Shown: positions 47,169 to 59,518 of the stretch, piece after piece | How positions within the stretch are numbered: position 1 is the stretch's first letter | Layout of the letters: each line of letters opens with the position of its first letter | Assembly (NCBI GenBank): GCA_023678885.1 | Contig: CM043000.1 | Location: 19,948,729 to 20,012,728 of the forward strand | Direction: 5' to 3' | Origin: Pogostemon cablin | Lineage: Eukaryota > Streptophyta > Magnoliopsida > Lamiales > Lamiaceae | DNA length: 64,000 bases | Program-made: the position numbers and the translations under genes | The notes under the pieces: generated by a model | Database searches by the model: none | Seen by the model: only the letters and a program-made list of their open reading frames with translations | Told to the model about the DNA's origin: nothing

Positions 47169-50100
47169 TCTAACATTGGAAATAATTAGATTGAATGAAG
47201 ATAATAAATAAACACTTAATAATAAAGAAGAAGACTAAAAGGTAGTGTTGCTGTGATTTTCAAGTGGACTGACCATAGCTTTTCACACAAAATTCCACAT
47301 AAACTAGACTTTCGTGGCTTTCCAATGGTATATTCGACAAAGTCTAAATCATTCCCAATCAGAACAGATATTTTTGTGAATTAGACGTTCTGCACTGCAT
47401 CAAATTCTAAATTGAAAACTCCATAAATATAATTCAACAATTCACAAGAAAGAAAAATAAATAAAATAATAAATAATGATATAGAACAACATTAAAATAG
47501 TTAATCATAAAAATGTTGCACGTACCATGCTGATCACTAAATAATTTTCAAATGTGTGACATGCACAAAATAGGCAGCACTTGGCTATTTAATTTGATTG
47601 AGATTTATTTCAACCACCATATCTAATGTCATGATTCTTTTTTCCCAAATGAATTAAATTTTTTCGATAACCCATTTGACGTGGAAAATAAATAAATAAT
47701 CAAACTCGTATGATTAGCAGCACTTCTTGATTTTTCTAACCCAAAATCTCTCCTTTTCCTTTTCCTTTTCATTTCTTTTTTCTAAAATTAATTAGAATAT
47801 CCTCTCATCTAACTTTATAGAATATATATTCACTCTTTTTATGAGTAATATTCATATTTTTCTCCACGTGTAATAAGAAATGCATTCATTTTTTTTCTTC
47901 TTCTTACAAATAGTATATTTTATTAATAAAATAAATATAATATCATGTGTGTTACGTGGGATTTCATTTTAAAATAAATATACTAGTGATTAACTATGTT
48001 GATTGTAATAATTGATAAGTTACATAACTATATATACCAAAAAAAGTAATCCCTCAGTCCTGTAATATCCTGTACCATTTATTTATAATTTATAAAGAAA
48101 TAATGCAAGGTAATACAGTACGTGGTAAGCATTTATTTCCTATAATTTTCTTATTAATTTTCTTTCGGATGCTACGAAAAAGTATACTGACGATGTCTTG
48201 CAGGTTTTTGTGTTTTAAAAATAGGAACCAACTGCTTTTTATTTTTTATTTTTTAAAAGTAACAACAATTTGAAATAGAGGATTATAAGTCCAAATCAAC
48301 TATGTATACTTTATTAAATCCTTAGCACGTGAAAGGGAATCAAATATTTAGTTTAAATCTAATTAACTTTTAAGTCTGATTAATCAATCCTTCATCATGG
48401 GAAGAGAATCAATTTATATTTTAGCCATAGTATAGGCCGGTAAACCTTTTTCTTTTTATACTTATAATTTTTTATTTTCCCCATCTTGTCCACTTATTAG
48501 TCTATTATTATCATGGAGTATAATATAGTACTCCATGAATTAAACTCTTCTTGTGTACCTATATAAACAAATTAGGTAATTGCGAATTTTTTTTATGGGA
48601 ATAACCAATATAGTAAGTGTGAATTGTGAATTGTTTATGAGACTAGTGAATACATAATTAATAATAAAAAAGCATAAAATGGATATAAAAGTGAAATTTA
48701 TGGTGCACTTTCTATCACAAATAAATACTACCAAGATATTTCGGTGAAATGAAGAGAAATACGATGGAGAAATATTAGTACTATTGTTTCAATTTAGGGA
48801 AGGTGATGATATAAGCATGTTACTAGTATTAATGTAAACATTGTAAAATTATAGAATAATTATGTATTAATTAATTAATGAGTTAATAGTTGCACTTGAA
48901 TTTGGAATAATTGAATAGGTGAAAGTATCAACAGTATAAATTGTCCTTCAAAATCTAAACTTTTCTGACAAAATACTCATTACATGCAACTTGCCGACAA
49001 TAAATTGCAGTAAACTGAAAAGGATCCATACACACCATAAATAAATGGCACAACGATTTTATTTTATTTTATTTATTTTATTTTTTGTTTTAAATAAAAA
49101 AAAACACAAGCACAATCAAGTGACCAACATCTTTCGAAAATAATACTCCATTTTTCAAATAAAAAAAAGTATTTGTAGAATATATATTTCAACTTGGAAA
49201 ATTTTATTATGTACATTTAGATATACGTGGGATTCTAATTATTAAATAAAAATAAATAATTTTGAATTTTCATGTTTGTGTCGAATAGGAGACATATTCT
49301 TACTTATTTAAACAATTAAATTCTCAAAATGTAGAGATCAAACATAATAAGAGTATTAATTAATTGCAAAATGTGAAGTAAAATATTAATTACTTCTAAA
49401 TTAAAAACACTTTAATTAATAAAAATAGCTACATACAGTATCTTAATTAATATATATTGTATACCGATCAAAAAAATAATATATGGAGTATTGTATAATA
49501 CTTATAATTGTGTCCACATCTTGACAGAAAAAAAAATTATGCTGTATAATATTTTTTATTTTTCTTTTTTAGAAAATACATAGTATTTAGTTCAATAATT
49601 GGAACAGTAAATTAATGGATTTGGAAAAGATCTTGATCAGTTGGACAGTTGAATTCAATAATGAAGTGAGACTGACAAATATTAGGAGATATACAAAAGA
49701 ATATATATTAATATTAATATTCATGTCCATTCAAAAACATACGTCAATTTTAACGTATGGCTTTCATGGCTTTTGTCTCCTATGTGTTTTTTTTATTTAA
49801 ATATTAACTACCCTAATTAATTAATTAATTAATTATGATTTAGTTAGTTATAAGATTTTATTTTAGTTCAACCGCTAATAAGTGTCCTAATATGACAAAC
49901 TTAGATTCCTCGTTGGAATAATTTCAGACTCCAATTTATTTCTTGGACATCAATTTGATCCGGATTAATAGTCTTTTAGCAAGGTTAAATTACTATTTTA
50001 ACTTTATTGCTAATTTAGCTTATATGAGCTCATTAATTAGATTAATTAATTTTGATACTAATTTAGCTTATATGAGTTTATTAATTAGATTAATTAATTT

Positions 50101-50186
50101 TCATCCATAAATAAATTATAATTAATTTATTCTATTTGAATATCTTATCTTAGCATTCCTATTTTTATTTTTTTCTTTTATAGTAT
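47169..50186. other. AT-rich intergenic DNA, no gene seen
   Basis: Only weak chance frames. A ~55 bp direct repeat (TAATTTAGCTTATATGAG and following) occurs at 50010 and 50059. Confidence 0.5.
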
Positions 50187-50347
50187 ATATTATATTTAAA
50201 ATTAATTTTAACTAATAATTATTTATTCAAAAATAAGAAAAAACATGGACGATTTATTAAATTATATATATATATATATATATATATTATATTTAAAATT
50301 AATTTTAATTAATAATTATTTATTAAAAAAATGCATGGACGATTTAC
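50187..50347. repeat. Direct repeat of ~67 bp around a (TA) tract
   Basis: ATTATATTTAAAATTAATTT to CATGGACGATTTA appears at 50187-50253 and 50285-50347, separated by a (TA)n run. Confidence 0.8.
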
Positions 50348-50640
50348 ACTAGAATTTTTTTTAACACCAATGGTGAATTCCATTGGTAATTACCGGCAGA
50401 TTAGTAATAAAAATGACATTTTTCTTTTAGCAACGGAATGCCAACTAATTTATTCTCTATTTTACTAACGGAATTCATCTGTTGGTAATTATCAACGGAT
50501 TATTTATAAATTATGAATGAAATTATTTACCAACAGAATTGAATTTTCGTTACTAAAAATTTACCAACCTCCACTTTTAAACCAATTTACCAACAGACTT
50601 TTACCAACAGAATATTTAGTTGGTAAAAATATTTCAGTAT
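50347..50640 (+). mobile_element. Possible CACTA transposon end
   Basis: CACTAGAATTTTTTTT at 50347 resembles CACTA termini (usually CACTACAAGAAAA). It is followed by many direct and inverted TTACCAACAGA/TTGGTAATTACC motifs, as in CACTA subterminal regions. No matching right end was found. Confidence 0.5.
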
Positions 50641-52010
50641 TTTTATAATGTTATTAAATTTAAAGTTAGTTTGTAATGAATATAATTTTAAATTTAAATA
50701 TCAAACATATTAATTTTGTATATATTTTTTAATTTTTATATAATATAATTTACAAAAAAAAAACATACACAATAATAAATTATTACTTCACAATTAGTAT
50801 ACATAAAATAATATAGATAATTATTAATTTAATAATATATGTATATTTAATATACTAAATTAGAGGTTAATTTTAATGAGGTGTCATGTCCATAATTTTG
50901 CTAAATTATTTTAATTATTAATTATAATTTAATAAAGATAAACACATATTTTTATTTTAGAATTTATAGATATTATCAAATAATTAAATTTAATTCTTAA
51001 TTAATATTTAATGTAGATAAATACATAATTATTTTAAATTTAATATAAAATATTAATAAAAAAGTATTTAATTTTCACCGCGTTTTAAATATGGTCACAA
51101 ATATTTTTCTCCTACGTCTATTTCCAGCAGAAATTTTTTTTCCAGGTTTCTTTCGATTTTAAAGAATTTACTGTATGCAAATTATTTATTTAATTAGTTT
51201 ATTTTATTTTTCATAAGAAATTTATTTTTTTCTTTTATTATTTTCGTGAGCTCTTTTTTATTCTTTATTTATTATGTTACATATGATAATTTTATTGTTT
51301 TTATGTAGAATTCTAAATTTTTAATATGTTATTTTTTTTTATTATTTATTAGGCATGAGAGTTTTTTATTTTTATGTTATATTACACATTTTATAAATAT
51401 CAACAATAAGAGTATTTTTTTATATTTTTTATTTCATGTTGAATCCCCATAATTATTGTCTATTCTAGTTATTAATTCAAATTTAATGTAGATAAAGATA
51501 TATATTTATTTTTTTTAAGTTTGATTAATGTATATAATTATTAGTATATCAATATAATAAATGAACAATTTAATTATTAAAATTATAAATATAATTATTT
51601 ACTAATAATTATAAACCCATTAATATTTATATAAATATATATAATTTTGTTTAATTAATAATATTAAATTAGATAAATATATATATTTATTTTTATTTAG
51701 TTTGATTAATTTATATAATACATTTTGTTATAATTTTTTATTTTTTATTTATAAAAATATTAATTTTAATAATTTTTTTAATTGTCATTCAAAAATTTTT
51801 TTTCTTATTAAGTTAATTATAAATTTTCTTTTAATTTCTAATATCTTTTAATTATTAGGAGTATTGTTTATTAACTAAAATTTCATTTAATAATATACTG
51901 AATTTTTTAAATTAATTATTTAACATTTATGATATTTATAGAGACTGTATATTTATATAGATATTTATTTAATTATAACTTCAAAATCCACATAATACGC
52001 GGGATTTGCA

Positions 52011-52013
<3 letters not shown>
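50641..52013. other. Very AT-rich intergenic DNA
   Basis: Few G/C bases and no gene. It ends in ACATAATACGCGGG (51,991-52,004), related to the palindrome at 35605, directly next to a TA tract. Confidence 0.5.

Positions 52014-52074
<61 letters not shown>
52014..52074. repeat. (TA)30 microsatellite
   Basis: Uninterrupted TA run next to the ATACGCGGG motif. Confidence 0.97.
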
Positions 52075-52078
<4 letters not shown>

Positions 52079-52846
52079 TTATATAATTATTAGTGTATAA
52101 ATATAAGTATATATAATTTTGTTTAATTAATAATAATAATTAGATATAGATTAATATTTATATTATAATTAAAATTATTTTATAAAAAAAGTAAAACAAT
52201 TAATGCATCTCATTAGTTTAATTAATATGATAATTCTTACCTAAATTATAATTAATACTACATTATATGTTATAAGAATAATTTAGTCTTTAAACTTTTT
52301 TAATTATTCAAAACTTACCATATCAACTCAATTGATCCGGATCAATTTGATCCGTTTATATTTATCCTTATTTCTTAACCTCTTATTATCGCATATATGT
52401 TGCCTATTTAATTATGATTATCAATTTACCATATTGTCTCACGCTCAAAGTTAATTAAGAGAAAAAACAATTAAAATCATTGTATTAAAACATGGATCAA
52501 TGGCACGAAATTCACTTACCTTTGCAATTTCAAATTGTAATTTGATCTTTATTACTCTTATTTAGAATTTAACAAAGTGCCATGTCACATGTCCATTATC
52601 AATTTTGAGTTAATTGCCAAAGAACCACCATTCTGAGAAATGAATTATGTGAAACCAACTCTCTCGTTCCAATCTGAAATGAGACGGATTGAGTATTATA
52701 TTTTGAATCATATTGACGGCATTGAGAAGCATTATTTTTCTGCATGATCATTTTAGAAATAAATTAAATTCTTTGTTATATTACACGGTTAACATGACTT
52801 TGTGATATATATATATAAGAGTAACACTTATCATTTGGATATAAAT
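52075..52846. other. AT-rich intergenic DNA, no gene seen
   Basis: Contains a degenerate Stowaway-like right end near 52,675-52,692 (GAAATGAGACGGATTGAGTA). Nothing else is recognised. Confidence 0.45.
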
Positions 52847-53127
52847 TGTTAGGGTGTGACCTGATTAAACATTAAACGATTATCCTCTCTAACAGCTTAA
52901 GCTTTTAGATGAGTTGGTAGTTTAACATGGTATCAGAACTCATGGTTAACAAAGGTTCAGGATTCGAATCTCAACGCCACCCATTTATAAAAAATTTCAC
53001 ATGCAAGGCTTGAGGCAAAAATTCTCCACCTGCATGTGAGAGGGCGTGTTAGAGTGTGACCTGATTAAGTATTAAACGATTCAACTCTTTATCAGTTTAA
53101 TCTTTTAGATGAGGTGATCGTTTAACA
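52847..53127 (+). mobile_element. Complete SMART/TRIM miniature LTR retrotransposon, copy 1
   Basis: 81 bp LTRs lie at 52847-52927 and 53047-53127 (TGTTAGGG/TGTTAGAG to GTTTAACA; about 13 mismatches). TGGTATCAGAAC directly after the 5' LTR is the initiator tRNA-Met primer site. A purine-rich GTGAGAGGGCG precedes the 3' LTR. A perfect 5 bp target duplication TAAAT flanks the whole (52842-52846 and 53128-53132). The internal part (about 120 bp) encodes nothing. It must depend on enzymes from other elements. Confidence 0.93.
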
Positions 53128-53132
53128 TAAAT

Positions 53133-53701
53133 CATTTCCATTAGATAGAGAATCAAGGATCAAATAAGCTGATTTAGATATGTTGGCATAAGAAGGTAGG
53201 TGTAACAGAGAAAAGGGTTTTCTGGAGTCAAAGGTTAGGTTGGAGGAACTACTTCTAGCCATGTATATGTACAATTTGTCTCACTTTATAATTATTCAAC
53301 CAAAAGGGATTTACTAAATATATTTTTCAAGATTAAAAATATTTAAATATGGAGAAATAAAGGAGGAAAAATAGACCCCAAAGTTCTAAACAACAAATAT
53401 AAGAACACATAAGTTAATAGGAAGTCACCATACCTCTACATAGTTTTTTTTAATCAGTTATCATTTTTTATTAAATATGATATCGTTTTTTATATAGTAT
53501 TTTAATGGTTAATCAAAGAATTTAATTGGACTATTATTATTTTTAATTAACAAAATTCATTTTTTTTAAAATGTTATCATCTTATAAAATTTACGAAACT
53601 CCATTTCATGAGATGATCTTAATTGTTCTTATATATATTTTTTCTTTTTTCTAGAATTATATATATGATCAATTATATTTTTATTATTTATTGTAATACT
53701 C

Positions 53702-53705
<4 letters not shown>
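53133..53705. other. AT-rich intergenic DNA, no gene seen
   Basis: Nothing recognisable. Confidence 0.5.

Positions 53706-53774
<69 letters not shown>
53706..53774. repeat. (TA)34 microsatellite
   Basis: Uninterrupted TA run; the open frames around it only reflect Ile/Tyr codons of the repeat. Confidence 0.97.
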
Positions 53775-53777
<3 letters not shown>

Positions 53778-54149
53778 GCAAGCAAATCAATCTATTATGA
53801 GAGAATATATGAATATATTTCAAAATGGAAAGATTATGGTCAAGAAAATTTTATTGATTATTTATATATTCATGATTTATTTGCCTTTTTTAGGTTCTAT
53901 TCTTTTATGTATTTTCCATATCTCTTCAAATGATAAGGTCATAGTCATCATTTTATAAACTAATGGCTATATTAATTATGGCCTTCACTTTACATTCTTA
54001 GCACTATTCACTCTCATGCTCCAAATTGCCATTCTCTTTCATCATTTTCTTCCACCTTTACACACTGCAGATAAAACACTAACCCACCCAACCCCCACCC
54101 CACCCCACCCCACCTCCTTCTAGGGTTTTACAACTTTTGTAGCACTCTC

Positions 54150-54380
54150 ACCCATTTTCAACTAAAACTAGAATTCTTTATTATTATTATTTTCTTGTTT
54201 TCATGGCTGATTTGCTAGATCAACCATAGAATAATCATGGGTTAGTCTTGAAATAGCTCAACAAAGAGAAAGGAGAATATTTCCAGATTCATTAGCCATA
54301 AGAAACCCTTGTTTTTTTTTTATTCATAGCTTCAACCTTAATCTTGAATAATTTCGAGGAAATTAAGGAAGGGTTATTAA
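54150..54380 (+). other. Inferred 5'UTR exon of the LOB-domain gene
   Basis: A good donor (TTATTAA|GTAAGA at 54380/54381) and a matching acceptor (TAATTTGCAG at 55706-55715), 8 bp before the LOB-gene ATG, define a ~1.3 kb 5'UTR intron, as in several LBD genes. The exon start is a guess. A C-rich CCCACCCCACCCC tract lies just upstream (54,083-54,120). Confidence 0.45.
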
Positions 54381-55715
54381 GTAAGATCCCTAAAAGTGGT
54401 ATGTTTTTCGATCCATTTATTCATGTCCTTTGGAAGTTCTTTCATATATGTAATATGTGTAGATCCATGGCTTTCCTATCACTAGCAATCCTTAATTTTG
54501 CAGGATATATATATAATCTATCTATTAGAAGAAAATCAAGAGTTTATTAATTACATAATTATTAACGTATATGTTTCTGAAATTATGTCATATATGATGA
54601 TGATCAAGTTCACTCTTTAATTATTTGGATCAACTAATTCTTAAGAATCAAAAGTTTTCTTAAATTTATACAGTTATCTAGCTCGATTCGTGTTGGACTA
54701 TTCATTTGCTATACAAAATGAAACTTTATTAGTTACAAGTCTAATCCTTAATTTTAGTTGTAATATATATACAATCTACTTTTCTTTTTGGGTTTTATCT
54801 ATAGTTTTATATGCATCAAAACAAAACAAAAGAAATTTATTTTATTTTTAAATTCTCCTACAAATTTTTTCTTGCTTCAATCCTCAGTTGAAAAAATCAT
54901 TACCATATATGTATGTATGCTAGATAAATTTTAAAAATGTGATGATGTTGAATTATACTAATGATCCGATCCACATGTAAATTAAATGATTAATTACTAA
55001 AAAAATCACGATCTTTCAGTAATTTTTATATTATTATCATAATTATTTTTAAATCCTTTTCAAAACTTTTCACGTGGCAGCAGCAATTTAATTATTAAAA
55101 ATTTGTAAGAAATTCACCTTATAGTATTTTTGGTGTATTAATCACAATATTCTAATATTTTTTCAGTTTAAATGCATATATGGAAATATCTATTTTAGTT
55201 CTCTAAAAATAGGTCAAATCCATTTTCAGTTCTTAGAATTGCTAATTTCTTAAAAGTGGTCTTTAAATGTCTAAATTTAGTCATTTTTGTTCACTTTTGG
55301 TCCTTTGTCCACTTTTGATCTTTTTTCCGGCAACTTTAAGAACCAATAGTGAACAAAAAAGAACAAAAATGGACGAAAATAACTAAAATCAAACACCGAA
55401 AAACCACTTTTAATAAATTACAAAAATGAGGACTGATATTGGATTTGACCTATCCAATAGACCAAAATTGATATTTTTCCCTCAATAATACTAAGTCATT
55501 GGAAATTTTTAATTAAAATAAAAATTGTGAAAATGAAAAGCGTATGATAATATTGACAAAAGATGCCAAGGTACGTGCCTTTAGGATTGATATTTTCTCT
55601 TTAGTATAGATTTTATTATATCACATACGTTTTTCAATAAAAATACAACATCAAAATGTAGCATACGAAAATGAGGTACTATATATTGAATTGATTTTTC
55701 ACCATTAATTTGCAG
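54381..55715 (+). other. Inferred 5'UTR intron of the LOB-domain gene
   Basis: AT-rich, GTAAGA to TTTGCAG, no coding potential. It holds a small inverted repeat at 55,225-55,400 (AAAAGTGGTCTTT / AAACCACTTTTAA; ACTTTTGGTCC). Confidence 0.4.
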
Positions 55716-55723
55716 AAAAAAAA

Positions 55724-56233
55724 ATGGCAACATCATCATCAAGTAGCTACTCCAACCCTCCATGTGCAGCCTGCAAATTTCTGAGAAGAAAATGTCTTCC
55801 AGGTTGCATCTTTGCCCCCTATTTCCCTCCGGAGGAGCCCACCAAATTCGCAAACGTGCACAAGATCTTCGGAGCAAGCAACGTCAGCAAACTTCTCAAC
55901 GAGATACTTCCTTACCAGAGGGAAGACGCCGTCAACTCTCTGGCTTACGAGGCCGAGGCCCGTCTCAAGGACCCCGTCTACGGCTGCGTCGGGGCTATCT
56001 CTGTGCTGCAGAGACAGGTCCTGCAGCTACAGAAAGAGCTCGACGCAACCAATGCGGATCTGTTGCGTTACACGAGAAACGACACGAACACGACCAGCCT
56101 GTATCCCGCTGGTCATTTTGGGAGGAGGGTGGCGGGTTATGGAAGTGGTGGATCTTTTGACCCGAATCACGGGTATTCTGGCCCGTTTTGTTATGGTGAA
56201 AACACTGAGTCAGGTACACATGGAAGCAACTAA
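55724..56233 (+). CDS. LOB-domain (LBD) transcription factor, class I
   Basis: A single coding exon of 169 residues. The zinc-binding CX2CX6CX3C block is C14-AA-C17-KFLRRK-C24-LPG-C28. The GAS block follows (FANVHKIFGASNVSKLL), then the invariant DP in RLKDPVYGCVG. The leucine-zipper-like segment is ISVLQRQVLQLQKELDATN. The Gly/Ser/Tyr-rich C-terminus is short. The sequence is closest in my memory to LOB and LBD25-type proteins, which act in the nucleus to define organ boundaries or lateral organ/root development. ATG follows an acceptor TTTGCAG by 8 bp, implying a 5'UTR intron. The coding part is much more GC-rich than its surroundings. The exact orthologue is not assigned. Confidence 0.93.
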   Translation: MATSSSSSYSNPPCAACKFLRRKCLPGCIFAPYFPPEEPTKFANVHKIFGASNVSKLLNEILPYQREDAVNSLAYEAEARLKDPVYGCVGAISVLQRQVLQLQKELDATNADLLRYTRNDTNTTSLYPAGHFGRRVAGYGSGGSFDPNHGYSGPFCYGENTESGTHGSN

Positions 56234-57939
56234 GAGATGGGTGATATTGATCATATATACTCCTATTTGGTGTTCATATATATCATGCATGTGTGTGTAT
56301 ATATACATACATTGTTATTAATTGAAATTTTATAATTACTTTGTTTTGATTTTGAGTTCAAGATTGAAGTCAATATTTGATCGTCATCAGTCTTGTTCTG
56401 TAATTTGAATCACTTTTGTTATCTTATATATTTGGGGAATAAAATGTGATTGATATAATGGGTGTGTGCTCATTTGATTTAATTAAAGTATTTATTTTAG
56501 TGTAAAATAAAATGAGATTCCAAAGTATATCGTTTTATAATAATTACTATTATTCTTATGTATATATAACTATATACTACACTTATTATCTTTCAAATAA
56601 CAACACTTGTATGAGAATGTTAAGACCATTTTATCACATTAGTATTATAAGTTTTATTCGATTACAACTTTGATCTATTTGCTCATGAAATGATTTACTC
56701 GAATAATTATCATTTTTAATAATTATGTATCACTTTATATTAAAATTTTATCACTCTTTATCAAACTCACGAAATGAGTTCGGTAAGACGTTCTCGCATA
56801 ATCAGTTTGTCATCAAATAAAAATTAACTGTTTTTTTTTTCGATACACCGATATTCAATCTGTAGATTGATTAGTTTAGGGAAAATTAGAACTCATCGTC
56901 TATTAACGGCGCTCTGTATAGGCTGGTCCAACCGTTGTTGATTGCACCCACATATTTCAAACCTGATGTAATATGGTTCCATTGTGCCCTAGATACTATT
57001 CAAAACTCCGTATTTATTTTCATGATCAAATTTTTGTTTGATTTATTCATCACTGACATTAGTGGCAATGATTGTATATTGAATGTGTAAATGAGAATTT
57101 TGATTGAGCTATCCAAACACCCCTTTATGAGGATGGTAAACTTATTTATTCACTTTTGCAAGAATCTCCAATGATTAAAAAGAATATTTAGGTATGGCCA
57201 ATATTATATAGTATTTATTATATTTTTATTAATATATACATGGAATCAAATTTAACTAATATAAATTGCCGGCTTTGTTAATTTATTCTTTCTTCCTTAA
57301 AAAAGAAACAAGTTTTTAAAAAATAATAACTTTTAATCTAATTTAATATACATATATTATATTATATATTACACTTATATACACATAAACCCTTCCATAT
57401 ACATTAATCTTCTTTCAAAAATAAAAAAATTTACTCTAAGAAATTAAGGACCTCATCATAAATTATCTCAAAAAACTTTAATCATTTCATTTTAAGTCCT
57501 TCATGGTTAATTAATAATTTGTGAGTATCTTCCAAATTTGATTGTCATTTTCCACAACAGTAAAAAATCCAAAAAAGATTTTTCTTTCATGTGAACCAAC
57601 GTGAACCTACAGAAACTGCAGTCTGCTAATTATCTTAAACCAATCTCTTCTTCTTCTTCTATATTTTTGAAATTATTAAGCTCTTAAAAATATTTATATT
57701 TTATTGCAAAATTTAATTGGTATATAATCGAATTTCAGTTGTTTTGAGCTAATTATTAATGATAATACAATATTAATTAATTATACACTTATAAATAACT
57801 ACAGCATATATTTTTCTTTTTCTAAAATAAATCAAACTACCAATTAAAAGATGGTAAAAGACAACTTTTGATAAACTTTAAAACTACAATATTATATATG
57901 AACATTTTTTTAATGGAAAAGTGGAGTAGAACATTTTTT
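56234..57939. other. 3'UTR of the LOB gene and AT-rich spacer
   Basis: A segment at 56,838-56,950 (CCGATATTCAATCTGTAGA to AACGGCGCTC) weakly resembles 63,148-63,235, suggesting a dispersed repeat. No gene. Confidence 0.45.
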
Positions 57940-58275
57940 TAAGAGTGTATATTGGGTGCACCCGGTGCAAGGGTGTACTAATATGTGTATGACTTTTTAT
58001 TTTATTTTGTATATATATTACTCTATTCTGTATACGTGTTTTGTAATAATTGTATATTTTTTCATACTAAATTTTTCATTAAAAAAACTAACATCCATAT
58101 GTCTATAATTTTTTATTCAATAGTGTATACATGTTTTTTTAATAATTGTATATTTTTACACTCAATTTTTCATTAAAAAAACTAACAATTAAATTGTATA
58201 CATTATTGCTCATAATTGTATATGCTTTTGGTTATATTTGTATATGGGTGCACCCGGGTGCAAACTATAATTAGC
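57940..58275 (+). mobile_element. Family A element, copy 4
   Basis: Left end GTGTATATTGGGTGCACCCG. The right end holds the perfect 14 bp palindrome TGCACCCGGGTGCA at 58249-58262, followed by AACTATAATTAGCC. Internal direct duplication as in the other copies. Confidence 0.78.
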
Positions 58276-58467
58276 CTTTTTTTAATGGAAAAGTGGAGTA
58301 GAATTTGATTCCGAATTTTCTATTACATTTTGATGCTACATATCATGTTACACTTATTAAATGAGTGATACATAGACGGATAAGAAAATCTCAACCTTTT
58401 TCCCTAAGGTTGATATTTTCCTTTTAAAGGTACTGTGCAAATTAATCATCTAAGATGTAATATAAAA

Positions 58468-58904
58468 ATGTTATAAAAGATCACTGTAAAAAAATGTTAT
58501 AAAAGATCTAATCTAATATAATTTTAACAATGGTTAATGTTAAACGACCACCCCATCTAAAAGTTTAAGCTGACAGAGAGTTGAATAGTTTAATACTTAA
58601 TCAAAATCACTCTAACATAAAAAAAATGTTATAAAAGATCTGATCTAATATAATTTTAACAAGGGTTAATATTAAACGACCACCCCATCTAAAAGCTTAA
58701 GCTGATAGAGAGTTGAATCATTTAATACTTAATCAAAATCACTCTAACAAACGACCACCTCATCTAAAAGTTTAAGCTGATAGAGAGTTGAATCATTTAA
58801 TACTTAATTAAAATCACTCTAACATAAAAAAAAATGTTATAAAAGATCTGATCTAATATAATTTTAACAAAGATCTGATCTAATATAATTTTAACAAGGG
58901 TTAA
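58468..58904 (-). repeat. Tandem array of SMART solo LTRs with co-amplified flank
   Basis: Three LTRs (58538-58617, 58670-58749, and 58750-58824 lacking its first ~5 bp) are separated by copies of a ~51 bp host segment (ATGTTATAAAAGATCTGATC to TTTTAACAAGGGTTAA). That segment also precedes the first LTR and follows the third, where its end is repeated again. The basic period is 132 bp. LTRs 2 and 3 are fused directly. The array abuts the full-length element at 58905. Confidence 0.88.
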
Positions 58905-59185
58905 TGTTAAACGACCACCCCATCTAAAAGCTTAAGCTGATAGAGAGTTGAATCGTTTAATACTTAATCAAAATCACTCTAACACACCCTTTCACATGCA
59001 GGCGGGTATAACTTTGCCTCAAGCCTTGCATGTGAAATTTTTTCATAAATGGGTGGAGGTGAGGTTCGAACCCTGGACATCTGTTAACCATGGGCTCTGA
59101 TACCATGTTAAACGACCACCTCATCTAAAAGTTTAAACTGATAGAGAGTTGAATCGTTTAATACTTAATCAAAATCACTCTAACA
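58905..59185 (-). mobile_element. Complete SMART/TRIM miniature LTR retrotransposon, copy 2
   Basis: 80 bp LTRs at 58905-58984 and 59106-59185 differ at about 3 positions. The primer site (plus view GCTCTGATACCA, 59094-59105; the complement of TGGTATCAGAGC) is complementary to initiator tRNA-Met. A purine tract lies by the other LTR (plus view ACACCCTTTCAC). A perfect target duplication GTTAA lies at 58900-58904 and 59186-59190. The internal region has the same TTGCCTCAAGCCTTGCATGT segment as copy 1. Higher LTR identity suggests a younger insertion than copy 1. Confidence 0.94.
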
Positions 59186-59518
59186 GTTAATTGCAAGAAA
59201 AATTACGAACCATACTTCTATTGTAAATTAATCATCACGAGGGGAAAATAAACGAATCTTTAAACATAGTTATAAAACGCACTAAATTTCAAAAAATAAC
59301 TTCACCTTAAAGATATTATTAAAATAAAAAATAAAAAAACTGTAATATTTTAAAAAATAAAAATCTCAGTTGTGTAATTCTGACAATATCAGGCATTAGG
59401 AACAAAATCTCACATATCAGAATGTTTTTGGGGAATTCCAATTTCGATTGGAAACTATATTATATATATAAAATGAGAATTATCTGTTTAGATGAGAAAT
59501 AAAAATGAGTGATTTATA

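Noticed and set aside
53623..53958. 111-residue Ile/Tyr-rich membrane-like protein
   Set aside because: It is a translation of a (TA)n microsatellite and AT-rich flanks.
55581..55877. Minus-strand frame over the LOB-gene start
   Set aside because: Antisense of the LOB domain exon.
58468..58904. CRISPR-like or centromeric satellite array
   Set aside because: The repeated unit is a retrotransposon LTR plus flank with only about three units.
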